From Crocinitomicaceae bacterium (lineage in GTDB: Bacteria > Bacteroidota > Bacteroidia > Flavobacteriales_D > Crocinitomicaceae): 7,227 nt of DNA. The notes below the pieces were generated by a model. That model worked only from the letters and a program-made list of their open reading frames with translations. It ran no database searches and was not told where the DNA came from. The stretch covers positions 1 to 7,227 of the forward strand of contig DORI01000102.1 in the NCBI GenBank assembly GCA_003512365.1. The letters run 5' to 3'. Shown here piece by piece: positions 6,641 through 7,227 of this stretch. Made by a program: the position numbers and the translations under genes. Numbering within the stretch: position 1 is the stretch's first letter; each line of letters starts with the position of its first letter.

Positions 6641-6727
6641 CATTAATTTCTACTTGCAATTCGCAATTTATTTTCATTAATGCTTGCAAATTGAAAGTAA
6701 TTATATATTTTTGCTTGCGAAACAAAA
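6641..6727. promoter_or_regulatory. Candidate HxlR operator array (three CTTGCRA elements)
   Basis: CTTGCAA occurs at 6653-6659 and 6683-6689, and CTTGCGA at 6714-6720, all in the same orientation with start-to-start spacings of 30 and 31 bp, about three helical turns. The first two lie in 13-bp near-palindromes with one mismatched pair each: TTGCAATTCGCAA (6654-6666) and TTGCAAATTGAAA (6684-6696). The third is a half site (6715-6727). The first two elements are also each preceded by CATTAAT (6641-6647 and 6675-6681). The second element overlaps the likely -33 region of the DUF1330 promoter and the third its start site, so a bound dimer would block transcription. Assignment to the neighbouring regulator is inference. 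Confidence 0.55.
6684..6713 (+). promoter_or_regulatory. Promoter of the DUF1330 gene
   Basis: TTG at 6684-6686 and TATTTTTG at 6706-6713 are separated by 19 bp, which matches the Bacteroidota promoter layout (-33 TTG, -7 TAnnTTTG). The start would lie near 6717-6720, leaving an A-rich leader of about 30 bases before the ATG at 6750. This is the best-formed promoter in the window. Confidence 0.6.
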
Positions 6728-6730
6728 GTA
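6723..6730 (-). promoter_or_regulatory. Possible -7 box for the HxlR gene
   Basis: On the minus strand these bases read TACTTTTG, an exact match to TAnnTTTG. Transcription would begin near 6716-6719 and run leftward through all three CTTGCRA elements, giving a leader of nearly 90 bases before the HxlR start and allowing self-regulation. No -33 TTG is found at the normal distance, so this is tentative. A weaker alternative, TAAATTG on the minus strand (6665-6671 on the plus strand), lies nearer the gene. Confidence 0.3.
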
Positions 6731-6749
6731 ATAATTAAACTTCAAAAAA

Positions 6750-7091
6750 ATGGAAAATCAAGAAAAAAATCATGAAACCGCAAACGCAGTAAAGCCTGCA
6801 TTCATTATGGTTCAAATGAAAGTTGATAGCCTTGAAGAGCTTAATCAACGCTATGCACAATTTGCAATCCCCATTTTACTTAAACACGGAGGTCAAATGA
6901 TCGCTGGGACCCCTGTACCAAAAGTAAAAGAAGGAGATTGGAATGGAAACTGGGCCGCAGTCCTTCAATTTCCAAGTATGGAAGCTGCTGAAGGATGGTA
7001 CAACTCAGAAGAGTATCAACCATATAAAAACCTTCGCATAAACGAATTACAATCTGAAGTAGGAAGAGTGGTAATTATTCCGGGAATGTAG
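6750..7091 (+). CDS. DUF1330 family protein (dimeric alpha/beta barrel fold)
   Basis: The 113-aa product matches DUF1330, small cytoplasmic proteins with a ferredoxin-like, dimeric alpha/beta barrel fold. Their chemistry is mostly unknown, though the fold is shared with monooxygenases and other small-molecule enzymes. Visible family features are the first strand PAFIMVQMKV (16-25), the helix around LEELNQRYAQFAIPIL (28-43) and KHGGQMIAGTP (45-55). These are followed by AAVLQFPSMEAAEGWYNSEEYQPYKNLR (69-96), with the WYNSEEYQPYK block typical of the family, and the last strand RVVIIPGM. The polar first 15 residues (ENQEKNHETANAV) precede the domain and are probably disordered. It is divergent from the HxlR gene and likely under its control. 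A palindromic terminator follows 19 bp after the stop. Family call is strong; substrate unknown. Confidence 0.88.
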   Translation: MENQEKNHETANAVKPAFIMVQMKVDSLEELNQRYAQFAIPILLKHGGQMIAGTPVPKVKEGDWNGNWAAVLQFPSMEAAEGWYNSEEYQPYKNLRINELQSEVGRVVIIPGM

Positions 7092-7110
7092 ATATAAACC
7101 AAATTAGATT

Positions 7111-7140
7111 ATCCAAACTCAGTATATACTGAGTTTGGAT
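7111..7140. terminator. 30-bp perfect palindrome, probable terminator of the DUF1330 gene
   Basis: Bases 7111-7140 form a perfect palindrome: the left arm ATCCAAACTCAGTAT is followed directly by its reverse complement. With a four-base loop (TATA) this gives a 13-bp stem. It sits 19 bp after the DUF1330 stop and is followed by TGTTGTTT, a partly T-rich tail, so it should act as an intrinsic terminator for rightward transcription. The tail is not a pure T run, so read-through into the SDR gene 30 bp later is possible, and the palindrome could also be a protein-binding site. Confidence 0.65.
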
Positions 7141-7170
7141 TGTTGTTTAAAATCAAAAAAACTCAAAGCA

Positions 7171-7227
7171 ATGAAAAAAGTATTAGTAACAGGCATATCA
7201 GGATATGTAGGACAGCATTGTGCTGCC
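7171..7227 (+). CDS. NAD(P)-dependent SDR/epimerase-like protein, N-terminal fragment
   Basis: An ATG at 7171 opens a frame of 19 codons that runs off the right edge. The product begins MKKVLVTGISGYVGQHC. This is a first beta strand followed by a TGxxGxxG dinucleotide-binding loop (G8, G11, G14), typical of extended short-chain dehydrogenases such as epimerases and dihydroflavonol-4-reductase-like enzymes. It is preceded by an A-rich stretch (ATCAAAAAAACTCAAAGCA) like other starts here. It lies on the same strand as the DUF1330 gene, 79 bp after it, with the palindrome between. It may be a second target of the HxlR regulator by read-through; no separate promoter is obvious. The substrate cannot be told from 19 residues. 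Confidence 0.8.
   Translation, partial: MKKVLVTGISGYVGQHCAA

Overview
The window looks like chromosomal DNA from a Bacteroidota bacterium, probably of the Flavobacteriia type. The evidence is a DUF2480 protein (a family I know from Bacteroidota), menaquinone rather than ubiquinone biosynthesis (MenA), AT-rich DNA, almost no Shine-Dalgarno sequences, and several matches to the Bacteroidota -7 promoter box TAnnTTTG. The genus cannot be fixed from this sequence.

Layout. Positions 1-99 (minus) hold the first 33 codons of an unidentified gene that leaves the left edge. A divergent promoter region (100-177) drives a two-gene unit: a DUF2480 protein (178-699) overlapping by 11 bp with menA (689-1627), which encodes 1,4-dihydroxy-2-naphthoate polyprenyltransferase. 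After a 102-bp gap with a weak hairpin and promoter-like boxes come sucA (1730-4450) and sucB (4466-5716), the E1 and E2 components of the 2-oxoglutarate dehydrogenase complex. An uncharacterised 87-aa gene follows on the same strand (5765-6028). No E3 (lpd) or sucCD gene is in view.

A 170-bp non-coding stretch (6029-6198) carries a structured, locally GC-richer block and separates this housekeeping section from a small accessory-looking module. That module has an HxlR-type regulator on the minus strand (6199-6630), a divergent DUF1330 gene (6750-7091), a 30-bp perfect palindrome that probably terminates transcription (7111-7140), and the first 19 codons of a Rossmann-fold NAD(P)-dependent SDR/epimerase-like gene (7171 to the right edge). 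The 119-bp divergent promoter region holds three phased copies of CTTGCRA, two of them inside near-perfect 13-bp palindromes. They overlay a good TAnnTTTG promoter for the DUF1330 gene, so they are good candidates for the regulator's operators.

How it fits together. The left three quarters is core energy metabolism: the TCA-cycle 2-oxoglutarate step and the membrane quinone that accepts respiratory electrons. The right quarter looks like a regulator-plus-small-enzyme cassette of the kind HxlR proteins often control in response to thiol-reactive or quinone-like compounds. That last role is inferred from the family and not shown by the sequence. I saw no CRISPR array, tRNA, rRNA, transposase or clear novel defence system. 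The most notable items are the operator array, the structured intergenic block and the 87-aa gene.
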